From: Cryptomeria japonica
Lineage: Eukaryota > Streptophyta > Pinopsida > Cupressales > Cupressaceae
Direction of reading: 5' to 3'
NCBI RefSeq assembly: GCF_030272615.1
Contig: NC_081414.1
Location: 311,996,164-312,060,163 of the forward strand
DNA length: 64,000 nucleotides
Shown: one piece after another, positions 9,404 through 19,900 of the stretch
Numbering within the stretch: the first letter of the stretch is position 1
Layout of the letters: each line of letters starts with the position of its first letter
The notes under the pieces: generated by a model
Told to the model about the DNA's origin: nothing
The model's database searches: none
Seen by the model: the letters and a program-made list of their open reading frames with translations, nothing else
Translations under genes and position numbers: made by a program

Positions 9404-11026
9404 GTGACAGAGTACCAGGACTTCATGGATAGGTTGGTTGAAAGATTTGACAAGAAAGATCCAGAGGTTTACTTCTGGGACTTAGCACAGCTAAAACAAA
9501 CAGGCAACTTGGAGTATTTCATTGGTGAATTTCAGCGGTTGGCAGTCATGGTGCCAAACATTTCAGAGCGTAGATTGATAGTTCTTTTCATTGAGGGCCT
9601 ATCCGAACCACTGAGAGGTTGGATAAAGGCATTTGATCCTATTTCTTTACAGGAAGCTATGAAAAAGGCAAGAAGTATGGAACATGCAGTCCCAACAAAC
9701 AAATTTCAGTCCAAAGGAGCATCTTCTAGTAAGGATAACAAACCATTTTATAAAAAACCAGAGAGGACTGATTTTAAAAATGATTCTAAAGATAAAACTC
9801 CAGCACCTTTTGACAGGGAAACATTAAATGATTTGAGGAAGAAAAAATTATGTTTCTACTATAAAGGACCATATGATGCAAACCATGATTGTCCTCTTAG
9901 ACCAAAGGGCAAAGCTAACAGAGTTATGTGGGCATACTATGAGGAATCAAAATCAGATAACTCAGACCAGCAGTCTGATATAGAGGAAATAGATGGTGAA
10001 AAAGAGGAAGACAAGGCTGAAAACTTGTCTAAAATGGAGTCCAATGATGGGGAAGGAGATGGGCAACTTAGGGAAGCTCGTCTCACAAGTATTAGGCAAG
10101 AAGGGTCATTCCGGATGAGAGGAGTGCTTGCTGGACAGCGAGTCATAACTTTGGTTGATACAGGTGCCACTCATAATTTCATTGATGCTAGGATGGTGGA
10201 GAAGCGTGGCATACAAACAGAGGAGTTTGGGGGAATTAGAGTGAGGGTAGCTGATGGCTATGTCCTCAAATGTGATCGTAAGATCACTGGACTCCCATTG
10301 AAAGTTAATAATTATGACTTTAAGGCAGATTTCTATGTTGTGCCTATGGGAGATACAGATATAGTCCTTGGGATGAGTTGGTTGCATGATATTGGGGAGT
10401 TCACTCTTAACCTCAAGGAGATGGAGATGAGGTTTAAAGTGAATGGGAAGACACATATTCTTAAGGCAATCAGGGACAGTGATCTCAGGATGGTTTCTTT
10501 CCGGAGGATGGCTAGATTGATTCGACATGATCAGGTAGAGTGGGCAGTAGAGTGCATGTTGATGCCATCACAGGAGGGACAGCAGAAGATTGAATATCCT
10601 CCTGATATTCAGGAGCTTAGAGTTAAACACTCTAAGGTGTTCAGTGACATTCCACCAGGTAGACCACCAGACAGGGGTATTGAGCACATCAATGAGTTAG
10701 AGGAGGGGGCTAAACCCATCATGATTACACCTTACAGGCATCCGAAGAGGTTGAAGGATGAAATTGAGAAAACCGTAAAGGAGTTACTTGCTATGGGCCA
10801 CATTAGACCAAGTAAGTCTCCTTTCGCTTCTTCAGTGGTCTTAGTGAAGAAGAAGGATGGGACATTGAGGATGTGCATTGATTACAGGGTGCTTAATAGG
10901 AAGACAATTAAAAATAGGTACCCCATTCCTAGGATTGATGAGTTGATAGATGAGCTTCATGGAGCTTGCTTCTTCTCGAAGATAGATTTGAGATCAGGTT
11001 ATCACCAGATCAGAGTTAGAGAGTAG
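9404..11026 (+). CDS. Chromovirus gag C-terminus, zinc knuckle, protease and RT N-terminus, ended by an in-frame TAG
   Basis: The frame continues gag ([39 protein letters not shown]), then a basic linker. A CCHC-type knuckle near 9850-9893 reads [14 protein letters not shown]: the second cysteine is tyrosine. Aspartic protease follows near 10155-10400 ([11 protein letters not shown], then [10 protein letters not shown]). RT begins near 10700 with motifs [21 protein letters not shown] and CIDYRVLN, and [11 protein letters not shown] just before the TAG at 11024-11026, which separates the first catalytic Asp from the FDD pair. There is no true start codon at 9404. Confidence 0.85.
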   Translation: MTEYQDFMDRLVERFDKKDPEVYFWDLAQLKQTGNLEYFIGEFQRLAVMVPNISERRLIVLFIEGLSEPLRGWIKAFDPISLQEAMKKARSMEHAVPTNKFQSKGASSSKDNKPFYKKPERTDFKNDSKDKTPAPFDRETLNDLRKKKLCFYYKGPYDANHDCPLRPKGKANRVMWAYYEESKSDNSDQQSDIEEIDGEKEEDKAENLSKMESNDGEGDGQLREARLTSIRQEGSFRMRGVLAGQRVITLVDTGATHNFIDARMVEKRGIQTEEFGGIRVRVADGYVLKCDRKITGLPLKVNNYDFKADFYVVPMGDTDIVLGMSWLHDIGEFTLNLKEMEMRFKVNGKTHILKAIRDSDLRMVSFRRMARLIRHDQVEWAVECMLMPSQEGQQKIEYPPDIQELRVKHSKVFSDIPPGRPPDRGIEHINELEEGAKPIMITPYRHPKRLKDEIEKTVKELLAMGHIRPSKSPFASSVVLVKKKDGTLRMCIDYRVLNRKTIKNRYPIPRIDELIDELHGACFFSKIDLRSGYHQIRVRE

Positions 11027-13441
11027 GACATTGAGAAGACAGCCTTTAGATGTCATTGTGGCCATTTTGAGTTTGTAGTTATGCCATTTGGGCTAACTAA
11101 TGCACCTGTTACTTTTCAGGCAACAATGAATCGGGTTTTCCATCCTCAGTTGAGGAAATTTGTACTTGTCTTCTTCGATGATATCTTGGTGTACAGTAGA
11201 TCTTGGGAGGAGCATTTGGTTCACTTTGACAAGGTGTTGGATATATTGAGCAGAGAGTCCTTGTATGCAAAGGAGTCGAAGTGTGATTTGGGCATGACAG
11301 AGTTGTTGTACTTGGGTCACATCATCAGTGTAGAGGGCGTACGCATGGATCCTGAAAAGATTCGTGCCATTGTGGAGTGGCCTTCACCGGTGAACCTTAC
11401 ACAGTTGAGGGGCTTTTTGGGATTATGTGGTTTCTACAGGAGGTTTGTGGATGGATATTCTAGGCATGCAGCACCCTTGACAGATTTGATGAGAAAGGGA
11501 GCTTTCTTGTGGACTCCTGAGGCACAGGAGTGTTTTGAGAAATTTAAGGAGTTGATGACTTCTTGTCCAGTGTTAGCATTACCAGATTTCAGCAAACCTT
11601 TTGAGCTACACTGTGATGCTTCCGGGGAGGGCATTGGAGCGGTGCTTATGCAGGAGAAGCACCCTATTGCTTATGAGAGCAGGAAATTGAGAGGGCCAGA
11701 GCAGAGCTTCAGCATATATGATAAGGAGATGTTAGCTATTATGCATGCTTTGGCTAAATTCAGGCAATATTTGGTAGGTAGCAAATTTTGTATCAAAACC
11801 GACCATAATAGCCTAAAATACTTTTTGGGGCAGCGAGATCTCAATGATAGGCAGCAGAAGTGGGTGAGCAAGTTACAGTCCTATGACTTTGACATTACAT
11901 ATTTTAAGGGGACACAGAATGTAGTTGTTGATGCCTTATCACTTCGGCCCCATTTGAGCTTATTGACAGACATATCGGAGGATTGGAGACACTTGATCCT
12001 TGCAGAGTATGCAAAGGATACTTGGGCAGCTAGATTCATAGATGGGACTATTCAGGACAGCAGATACACCCTTGTGAATGAGCTCATCATTTACAGAGGG
12101 CGAATATTTTTGGTTCTAGGATCAGTAGTGAGGAGGATGGTTCTGAAATCTTTTCATGATTCACCTATGGCAGGACATCCTGGTTTCTACAAGACATACC
12201 GGCAGATAAGAGAGCGCTTCACATGGAAAGGGCTCAAAGCAGAGGTACTTCAGTATGTTAGGGAGTGTCCCACCTGCCAGCAGAATAAGCAAGAACACTC
12301 CTATCCAGCCGGTTTACTTCAGCCACTTCCGATTCCTGATAGGAAGTGGGAGTGTTTGTCTATGGACTTCATCACAGGACTGCCTAGAGCCCAAGGCAGG
12401 GACTGCATATATGTGGTTGTGGATCGCCTTACGAAGTTTGCACACTTCTTTCCAATCACTGCTACATACACTGCTACACAGGTGGCAGAGTTGTTCTTCA
12501 AGGAGATATTCAGATTACATGGCTTACCTCGGAGCATTGTGAGTGACAGGGACAGCAGGTTTATGAGTCACTTTTGGCAGGAGCTATTTAGGTTGTGTGC
12601 GACAGAGCTCACTCCGACTACTAGCTACCACCCTCAGACAGATGGTCAGACAGAGATAGTGAACAAATGGGTGGAGGGATATCTCAGAAATTATATAGCA
12701 GGGCAACAGAAGGCATGGGTAAAGTGGATTTATCTCTGTGAGTATTGCTACAATACCACTTATCACATGTCTATTCAGATGTCACCCTTTATGGCCCTGT
12801 ATGGGTATGAGGCACCCAATTTTATGGATCTGCTTTTGAGTGACGGTAGAGTGCCCAGTGCAGGTGATTTGTTACAGGAGAGTCAAGACATTGTTAAGAC
12901 TCTCAAGGATAATATAACTAAGGCACAGAATCAGCAGAAGCAGTATGCAGATCAGAAGAGGACTGAGCGGACTTTTGAGGTTGGAGATATGGTGTATCTT
13001 ATGTTGCAGCCTTACCGTCAATCCACTCTCAAGAAGAGTGGTGCCAAGAAACTTAAGCCACGATACTATGGTCCATTTAGGATTATCAGGAAAGTGGGAG
13101 AGGTGGCTTATGAGTTAGATTTACCAGCAGAGAGCAAGGTGCACAACGTTTTTCATATGTCACGCCTCAAGAAGGCGCTAGGACATCATATTGTGCCTTC
13201 TACAGTACTACCACCCCTGGATGATGAGGGAAAACTTGTTTTGATACCGGAGGCTATCATTGATTTCAGAGAAAGGAACTTGAGGAGACGTAACATCCGG
13301 GAATATTTGGTGAAGTGGAAGGATTTGCCAGTAGAGGATGCTACTTGGGAGAATGAGGAGATTTTGCAGCATCCGGAGTTGAAGTTGCTTGAGGACAAGC
13401 AATTTCAAGAAGGGCGGACTGTAATGTCCCCACCTTTTTAG
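11027..13441 (+). CDS. Chromovirus RT C-terminus, RNase H, integrase and chromodomain
   Basis: This continues the frame interrupted at 11026. RT motifs include MPFGLTNAP and the catalytic FFDDILVYS near 11170-11195. RNase H follows (LHCDASGEGIGAVL, about 11610; TDHNSLKYF, about 11800). Integrase has the HHCC zinc module (H...H...CPTCQQNKQ, about 12160-12295) and DDE core residues in MDFITG, VSDRDSRF and GQTEIVNKW. A C-terminal chromodomain (IIDFRERNLRRRNIREYLVKWKDLP, residues over about 13250-13330, with WENEE after it) defines the group and usually steers integration to heterochromatin. The stop (13439-13441) lies 22 bp inside the 3' LTR. The first ATG of this part is at 11081. Confidence 0.9.
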   Translation, partial: DIEKTAFRCHCGHFEFVVMPFGLTNAPVTFQATMNRVFHPQLRKFVLVFFDDILVYSRSWEEHLVHFDKVLDILSRESLYAKESKCDLGMTELLYLGHIISVEGVRMDPEKIRAIVEWPSPVNLTQLRGFLGLCGFYRRFVDGYSRHAAPLTDLMRKGAFLWTPEAQECFEKFKELMTSCPVLALPDFSKPFELHCDASGEGIGAVLMQEKHPIAYESRKLRGPEQSFSIYDKEMLAIMHALAKFRQYLVGSKFCIKTDHNSLKYFLGQRDLNDRQQKWVSKLQSYDFDITYFKGTQNVVVDALSLRPHLSLLTDISEDWRHLILAEYAKDTWAARFIDGTIQDSRYTLVNELIIYRGRIFLVLGSVVRRMVLKSFHDSPMAGHPGFYKTYRQIRERFTWKGLKAEVLQYVRECPTCQQNKQEHSYPAGLLQPLPIPDRKWECLSMDFITGLPRAQGRDCIYVVVDRLTKFAHFFPITATYTATQVAELFFKEIFRLHGLPRSIVSDRDSRFMSHFWQELFRLCATELTPTTSYHPQTDGQTEIVNKWVEGYLRNYIAGQQKAWVKWIYLCEYCYNTTYHMSIQMSPFMALYGYEAPNFMDLLLSDGRVPSAGDLLQESQDIVKTLKDNITKAQNQQKQYADQKRTERTFEVGDMVYLMLQPYRQSTLKKSGAKKLKPRYYGPFRIIRKVGEVAYELDLPAESKVHNVFHMSRLKKALGHHIVPSTVLPPLDDEGKLVLIPEAIIDFRERNLRRRNIREYLVKWKDLPVEDATWENEEILQHPELKLLEDKQFQEGRTVMSPPF
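13406..13419 (+). other. Polypurine tract of the chromovirus
   Basis: CAAGAAGGGCGGAC directly precedes the 3' LTR start. It is purine-rich and correctly placed for plus-strand priming, although two C residues interrupt it. Confidence 0.6.
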
Positions 13442-14514
13442 CATCTCATTGGAGTTCTTAGCCTTTACATTCTCCGAAGGCTAAGTGGAGAAATAAGGAG
13501 AAATTGATTAAATTAATTTCTTATTAAGTCATTAAATAAAATAAAATTTAAAAAGGTGACTTTATATTTAATTAATTTAATTAAAAGTGACTTAAGTGAT
13601 TTATTTAAATATTTTAATGTTATTATAAAGTTATAAAGTAACTTTATAATAATAAAGTCACTTTAATATTATAATGTGTGAATATGTCTTTAATCCCACA
13701 TTGGCCAAGAAAGTGTTCGAGCTCTCATAAGAAAGAATAAGAAGGGGACTTAAGAGCTCATTTTATATCATCCATCCAGAGAATTGATATTTGTTTGTTA
13801 TGAACTTGGGAGAAGAAGCCAAGGGTTTCTGATTCAGTCAGCCATTGGAGAGCGACAATTCTTCAGTGTTGCAACCATTTGAGGTGGTGAAATATCCACT
13901 AAATTTGGCATTTCAGGAGAGCTTCATTCTGGAGTTCTATTTGGGCTTTAAAAAGAAGGGAAGACATCTAGGGTATGCAGATTTTCGAATATATATTAAT
14001 TGCAGACCTACAGTTTCATTTGGCAGCCATTAAAAATCAGAATTGAAGCAATCATTTCAAAATACAATTGCTGCTACAGTACCGCCGTACGGACTGCTAT
14101 AGTGCCACGTGAACAGTACCGCATGAATAGTGCCGCCGTACGGATTGCTACAGTACCGCGTGAACAGTAATTTTTTCAAAAAAATTAAAATTTGCAGTTG
14201 GCAGATTTTTTTCAACTACTGGGACAGCAAAAATCAGGTTTTTATCTTACATTGTAATGAATTTGTTTTCCAGGCATATTGGCCATAAAACAGAACAAAC
14301 ATTCCCTTGATAGTTTCGTAAATTAATTCCAGTAGTAATATTATTGTTCCAGTATTATTTTAAGCATAGGAGTTTATTCCAGTATTGTTTCATTGCTCAT
14401 TATTACCAAAAAAAACACAAAAAAATCTATAAACATTCAAAAACCAAAACAAATTCAAATCTATTGCATTCAAAAGAAACAGTCAGCAGAGGAGAGCCAA
14501 GTTGGGTTCTTACA
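13420..14514 (+). repeat. Chromovirus 3' LTR
   Basis: The LTR is 1,095 bp, nearly identical to 7476-8595. Visible differences are one A/T, two G/A within the CG-rich block, an AA/TT pair near 14346, a 26-bp missing unit and one extra G near 13744. Confidence 0.95.
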
Positions 14515-14790
14515 GTTTGCCTCTATAAATTGATTTTTTTAAAAATCTCTTATGCCTGTAGAGCCAGAGTAGACAGAGTGGAGGGAGAATTTAAGAGATT
14601 TATTGTTTTTATTAAAGGTAAAATAGGGTTTGAAGGAATTCAATAAGAAATTTTAGTGTTGATAAGAACAGCGGGCAGATTTTTGAAAAAATTAACTCTA
14701 GAATTACTATAAACAGAAAAAAAAAAAAAAAAAGAGTTAAAATCATGATGGAGGCCCACTAAAATGTCATGATCACAAAAACTTTAATTG
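14515..14790. other. Spacer between chromovirus and LINE
   Basis: It starts with the GTTTG target duplication. From about 14700 it is the left copy of a roughly 110-bp host repeat (listed). I see no gene. Confidence 0.4.
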
Positions 14791-14807
14791 AAAAGGGTAC
14801 TACATTT
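14700..14807 (+). repeat. Host tandem repeat, left copy
   Basis: The segment from GAATTACTATAAACAGAAAA through GTTAAAATCATGATGGAGGCCC and TGTCATGATCACAAAAACTT to GGTACTACATTT recurs at 20809-20920, on the other side of the LINE. This copy has a longer A run (17 A). The pair was probably in direct tandem before the LINE inserted. Confidence 0.8.
14791..14807 (+). repeat. LINE target-site duplication (left)
   Basis: AAAAGGGTACTACATTT, 17 bp, matches 20787-20803 exactly. Confidence 0.85.
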
Positions 14808-15984
14808 TTATTTTTTTATTTTTTTTGATCGATAAAAGGCCGAAGCCCTGAAGAGTTTTTTTATTAATATAAATAAATATTTTACAGTGTGACCCCACTC
14901 GCTGCAGGCGCTGGTAGGAAAGAGCGGGGTTGAGAAAACCTCCAGCCTAGCCTGGGACCATAGGTCCTGTCCTTATACAAAATTAACATGGGCATACCCA
15001 TGACTCGTATCATGACGAGATTTATTAAATACAAAATTTCCGTAGGCATACCCACGGTTTGATATTCATTAAGATCTGTGCTTTCATACATGGGCATACC
15101 TATGTCCCGTATATTCTCAATAAATGTTATCCTCTTGCTTTGTCGAGAAAGGTTCTTGAGTATCAGACAAGAAGTCTCCTCCTCCAAAAGTTAGCCATTA
15201 TCACAATAACAAAGTGATGCATATTAATTTAAAGAGACTATTAGCCCATATAAGAAAAATGAGTTAAAAATGATAAAGAAATGATTACCTCATCAAGATA
15301 TCTGAATTAGCAATGGATTGTTTATCCATTCTAATTAACTATCCACTATCTGCCCATGTTAGTAGAGAATAGAATTTAAATAATAGCAATCCTATTTTAC
15401 AGATCTCCATACTTATTCTGAAAGTCGGCTTGCCATAATGGGCCTGAATTAACATTATTACCTTACATTTATATGTGCTACCAATTAGAACTCAGTGATA
15501 ATCTTTACCTCAGCTAGAATGAAAAAACATTCAACTAGATTAAATCTATCTCTGTTCTAATAAGTAAGGAAATATACAGATCAGAAAACACATAAATCTT
15601 GTATAAACATATGTGTATGTAAAAGGAAGGATGCATGAATGATTACATGATAAAATTCTAAACATATATCAGTATATATATTTCAGCTATATATATAGAA
15701 ATATATGTGTCTGATAAAAAGAAATCTGGAAAGACAGAGCTAGAAGATATATATATATATATATATATATATAGCCAAATGTGTGTTTCAAATGTGAGAA
15801 TAAAATAGGATATAGCTGAGGATATATAAGTCACTCTATGTATATATATAAAGACGTATATCTATATACCCAAATGATATCTCAAAGTATACAAATACCT
15901 ATACTATACATTAATAGACCTATCAGACATATATTAATATATTTGAAAGCTAGAATTAGAACTAAAAAAGAAACTAATAAGCAA
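14808..15984 (-). other. LINE 3' UTR and A-rich tail
   Basis: It is non-coding after the ORF2 stop. It contains (AT)n at about 15749-15773, many TATATA stretches, and three 'GGGCATACC' units near 14990-15095. Next to the tail is the sequence GATCGATAAAAGGCCGAAGC (plus strand). The tail is T-rich (14808-14827) on the plus strand. Confidence 0.7.
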
Positions 15985-16977
15985 TCATTCCATAATGTGG
16001 TTGCCGTTAGCACCTAGATTTGCTAAGGAGTCAGCTTCAGTATTACCCTCTCGGTAAGTGTGCTTAATAATTACCTCGGAAAAGGTTTCTATGATAAGAT
16101 TGATTTCCTCAATTTTAGAATTCATAATCCAATTAGGAGTCTTCTTTGTGCGGATACCATTAACGATAATCTGGGAGTCTCCTTCAATCACAACTTTGGA
16201 CAAGTTTAGATTTTTACAGATTTTGAGGCCTTCCAGAGCGGCAAGGCATTCCGCCATGTTATTCGTAGTAGGCTTGATGGGGTGGGCATACTTGGAAATT
16301 GATTCTCCCTTCCAGTTCCTAATAATCCCACCGATGCCCGCCACTCCGGGATTACCCCTGGATGCTCCATCAAAATTCAGTTTTACCCAACCTTCTTCGG
16401 GGGGAACCCAGGAGCAGTTAGCTCTGTCAACTTGAGTCTTTGTGCCTCCTCTGCCAAAAAGATTTGGAATGATTAAAGAGGGCCATTTAAGTCTAATCTT
16501 ATTATCCCAAGATCTAAATGAATCCTCATAGCAAAAGATATTCCGGAGTTTGCTATTGATGTTTTCCGTAATTGAGGCCTCAATTTTGTTAATTATGTTT
16601 TTCCAATCTAATTTCTGGTTAGTAAAAATTATGCGATTACGTTCCTTCCAAATATCCCATGCTAATATACATGGGGAAATGGTCCAGATATCCTTATAAA
16701 GATTATCTTTGTAAAGAGTAGGCCAGGCTTTTAGGAGGCTTAGTAGGTCAAACGGAAGGGTTGTCTTCCAATCTAGACATTGCTGAAGCCAAATCCAACA
16801 ATTTTGAGTGTAGGGACAGTTAAGCAACAGATGATTCACATCCTCCTCCTGACTTTCACATAAGGGGCACCTTGTAGGACCCTCGAAGCCTATCTTACGA
16901 ATCCTATCAGATGTTAAAATTCTGTCCTGCAGAGCAGCCCACAGGAACATCCCAGCCTTGGGAAGACAGGCTTTGTT
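15985..16977 (-). CDS. LINE ORF2, C-terminal part: Cys/His module and RNase H
   Basis: The frame is the same as the upstream ORF2 segment; only the TAG at 16978-16980 separates them. First comes a zf-RVT-like module (MFLWAALQDRILTSDRI, then CPLCESQEEDVNHLLLNCP, residues reaching into WIWLQQCL). A plant-type RNase H follows near 16000-16400: LNFDGASRGNPGVAGIGG with the first Asp, NNMAECLAALEGL with the Glu, VIEGDSQ with the second Asp, and EGNTEADSLAN with the last Asp. All four acidic residues are present. Plant L1 elements commonly carry such a captured RNase H, thought to remove RNA from the cDNA hybrid. Confidence 0.9.
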   Translation of the reverse strand, partial: NKACLPKAGMFLWAALQDRILTSDRIRKIGFEGPTRCPLCESQEEDVNHLLLNCPYTQNCWIWLQQCLDWKTTLPFDLLSLLKAWPTLYKDNLYKDIWTISPCILAWDIWKERNRIIFTNQKLDWKNIINKIEASITENINSKLRNIFCYEDSFRSWDNKIRLKWPSLIIPNLFGRGGTKTQVDRANCSWVPPEEGWVKLNFDGASRGNPGVAGIGGIIRNWKGESISKYAHPIKPTTNNMAECLAALEGLKICKNLNLSKVVIEGDSQIIVNGIRTKKTPNWIMNSKIEEINLIIETFSEVIIKHTYREGNTEADSLANLGANGNHIME

Positions 16978-19900
16978 CTAGCATAAATTAAGGGGAATGT
17001 CTAGATTGTCCATTTTCTCGTCTCGAATAATGGTTTTATAGCCATCTTTAACTGTGTATTCTCCATTATTAGAGCCAGCCCATACAAGGGAGTCGGGCCT
17101 ATTTTTAATAGTGATATTCCTATCTTTTAAGATACTAAATAACTTTTGACTTTCTAGATTAAACAATATTCCTCTTGAGGTTAAATTTGTATCATAATCG
17201 TTGTTAAGGCTAATATAATCTTTAAGATAAGTACCAATGGTGTCTTTACACATTTCAATGAAATTTGGTGAGAAGCCCGCTGTGTTAAGCGCCGGAAAAC
17301 CTGCCCAGGAATCTTCCCAGAATAAAGCTTGATTCCCAAGTCCTACATCCCAAGTGAGGAATTTGTTGATTATGCCTATAGAGTCTTTGATAAAGTTCCA
17401 AATTCGTGAACCCTTGACATGTGAATGGGCTCTAAAAATATTTATAGGGTCAGCCCCGGGAACATACTTGTGCAATAGAATAGAAGCCCATTTTGAGTTG
17501 TATTCCTTGAAGAGTCTCCAAGCTAACTTAGCGCCTAGGGCACGATTTTGCCAAGTAAGGTTTTTAAACCCCAGACCCCCCATAGAAATAGGTTTGCATA
17601 AGTTGTCCCATTTGATTAGGGCCAATTTCCTATCCTCAGTAGAGCCTTGCCAATAGAAGTCACGCATAATCTTATCTAGGTCCCGCTTGATGTTAGTCGG
17701 GAGGGGAAGAATGGACATATGATAAGAAGGGATAGCTGACAAAACTGATGTAATCATAGTGGATCTACCAGGCTTAGTGATCCATTTACCTTTCCAAGAG
17801 CTTTTCTTATCTTGAACCTTCGATAGTACTTGTTTCCAAAGTTTGGAAGAGTGTTGACCCTTTTCCAATTCTATACCTAGATATTTACACGGAAAAGTGC
17901 CCCGTTGATAACCAAGGGTATCACAAATATCCTTTTCCAAATCATGGGCCGTATTGATAAAGAAGATTTCTGATTTAAGAGGGTTAACTTGTTGTCCTGA
18001 GGCCTTCTTATATGTGTTTAGAACTACTTTGTAGGCCTTAGCCTCATTACAGTTGGCGGAACCAGGAAGAATGGTATCGTCTGCAAATTGTTGGTGAGTA
18101 ACGAAAGGAATATTGTCTGCGGCTTTTAAACCTGAAATCTTGCCTTCTAACTGTTTCTTGGAGATGGTTCTACCCAGTGCTTCTGCCATGATGACATAAA
18201 GGAAGGGCGACAGTGGGTCACCTTGCCTGATACCTTGGGAAATCCCAAAATAACCTTCTGGGGTACCATTGACAAGGACCGAGATCTTGGGGGTAGATAT
18301 ACATATAAATACGAGGTTGATCCACTGTTTCGAGAAGCCGAAGGCTTCCAAGCATTTGCACAAAAATCTCCAGTCCACCTTATCATACGCCTTTTGGATA
18401 TCTATTTTTATAAACATGCTTGGTTCTTTGGAGATTTGTGCAGTGTGTACAAGTTCTTGGGCGATGATAATGCCATCTAGGATTGACCTTTTGGCTACAA
18501 AGCCCGTTTGTTCCTCTGAGATTAAAATCGGGAGTAGAGTTTTAAGTCTATTTGCCATACATTTTGATAATATTTTATAGATAGTGTTACATAATGAGAT
18601 AGGACGAAAGTCTCCTGGGTCAATACAGTCATTTTGTTTTTTCGGTATGAGAGAGAAAAAAGTATTGTTAATTTCTGATAGAATAGCTCCAGAATTCCTG
18701 GTTGCTTCCACCGCTTGCCATATGTCAATTCCCATGAAGTGCCAGCATTTTTGGAAAAAACCGGCCTGAAATCCATCCGGGCCTGGGGCTTTGTCAGGCT
18801 GCATTTGAAATAAGGCAGTCTTGACTTCTTCCAAAGTAAATTTGCTATTCATCATGGTATTATCTTCATCCGAAATTAACTTTGGTATAGCCTTAATCAT
18901 TTCAGACTGCTCTTGAAGGTTAACTGCTTCGAATTTATTAAGAAGATAGTTGTAATAGTTAGTGATACGGTCTGCGATGACTTTAGGGTCTTCCGATAGT
19001 TGCCCTCTTTCATCCTTAATCTTGGTTATCCTATTAATAATTTTCCTTATATTGGTTGATTTATGAAAAAATTTAGTGTTATTATCTCCTTCCTTCAGCC
19101 AGATTTCCCTGGATTTCTGTTTCCAATATATTTCTTCTTTAAGTAAAATTGCATTGTATTTAGCCATAAGTTCCTTCTCTTTAAGATAGCTTGTTTCATC
19201 CATACCCTGGTTTATGACTAAGTTATTAAGACTTTCTATCTCCTGTTCTATAAGAAGTTTTTCTTCGAAGATATTGTTGAATTTGTTCTTGTTCCATTCC
19301 AAGACTTTATTTTTAATAATTTTGAGTTTGGTTACTAGGCTATACATTTTGGATCCTTCCACTATTGTCTGGTTCCACCATTGTTCTAAGAGATTAATGA
19401 GATCCGGATCCTGAAACCACATAAATTCGAATTTGAACGGATTTCTATTGGGTTTACTATCCTCAGTGATTGTTAGTCTAATTGGGAAGTGGTCAGATCC
19501 CACTTCTGGGAGAATCTCCGCTGACAAAAGTTGGTTAAAATTATCCGTATTACCTGAAACTAGAAATCTATCAAGTTTTTCCGCGATGTGGCTAAAGCCC
19601 GACCTTCTATTGTTCCAGGTGTAAGTTCCGTTGATGGTCTCAATGTTAATTAAATTATTGTCTGACACCCATTGGGTAAAATCCTTTTGTGATTGTGATA
19701 TGAATTTAGAACCACCATATTTTTCATTTGTATTCAGTATAGCATTAAAATCTCCACCTAAGATGAAAGTCTCACCTCTGTTTAGGTGAAGGAAAGCTTG
19801 AACTTCCTGCCAAACTCTTCTTTTGTCTGTATTATGGATTGGACCGTAGATGTTGATTAAGGTGAATCTCAGATTTGATTTGAGGCTGCATATCCTCATA

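Larger units (their letters stand above)
7476..14514 (+). mobile_element. Complete Ty3/gypsy chromovirus retrotransposon
   Basis: The element is 7,039 bp. It has two LTRs (7476-8595 and 13420-14514), a tRNA-Met-type primer site, one gag-pol frame and a purine tract. It is flanked by GTTTG on both sides (7471-7475 and 14515-14519). The domain order gag, protease, RT, RNase H, integrase and chromodomain defines a chromovirus. By eye the LTRs differ at about five bases, one 26-bp indel and one single-base indel, so insertion is recent. Two in-frame TAG codons (9401-9403, 11024-11026) and a damaged zinc knuckle suggest this copy cannot move by itself. I do not assign the clade (Tekay, Reina, CRM or Galadriel). 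Confidence 0.95.

Noticed and set aside
9401-11026. Programmed readthrough at the chromovirus TAG codons
   Set aside because: The stops fall within the gag domain and within RT, where readthrough would have no purpose; both look like mutations.
16058-16435. Plus-strand frame opposite LINE RNase H, and other frames opposite pol regions
   Set aside because: They are shadows of well-supported minus-strand coding sequence.
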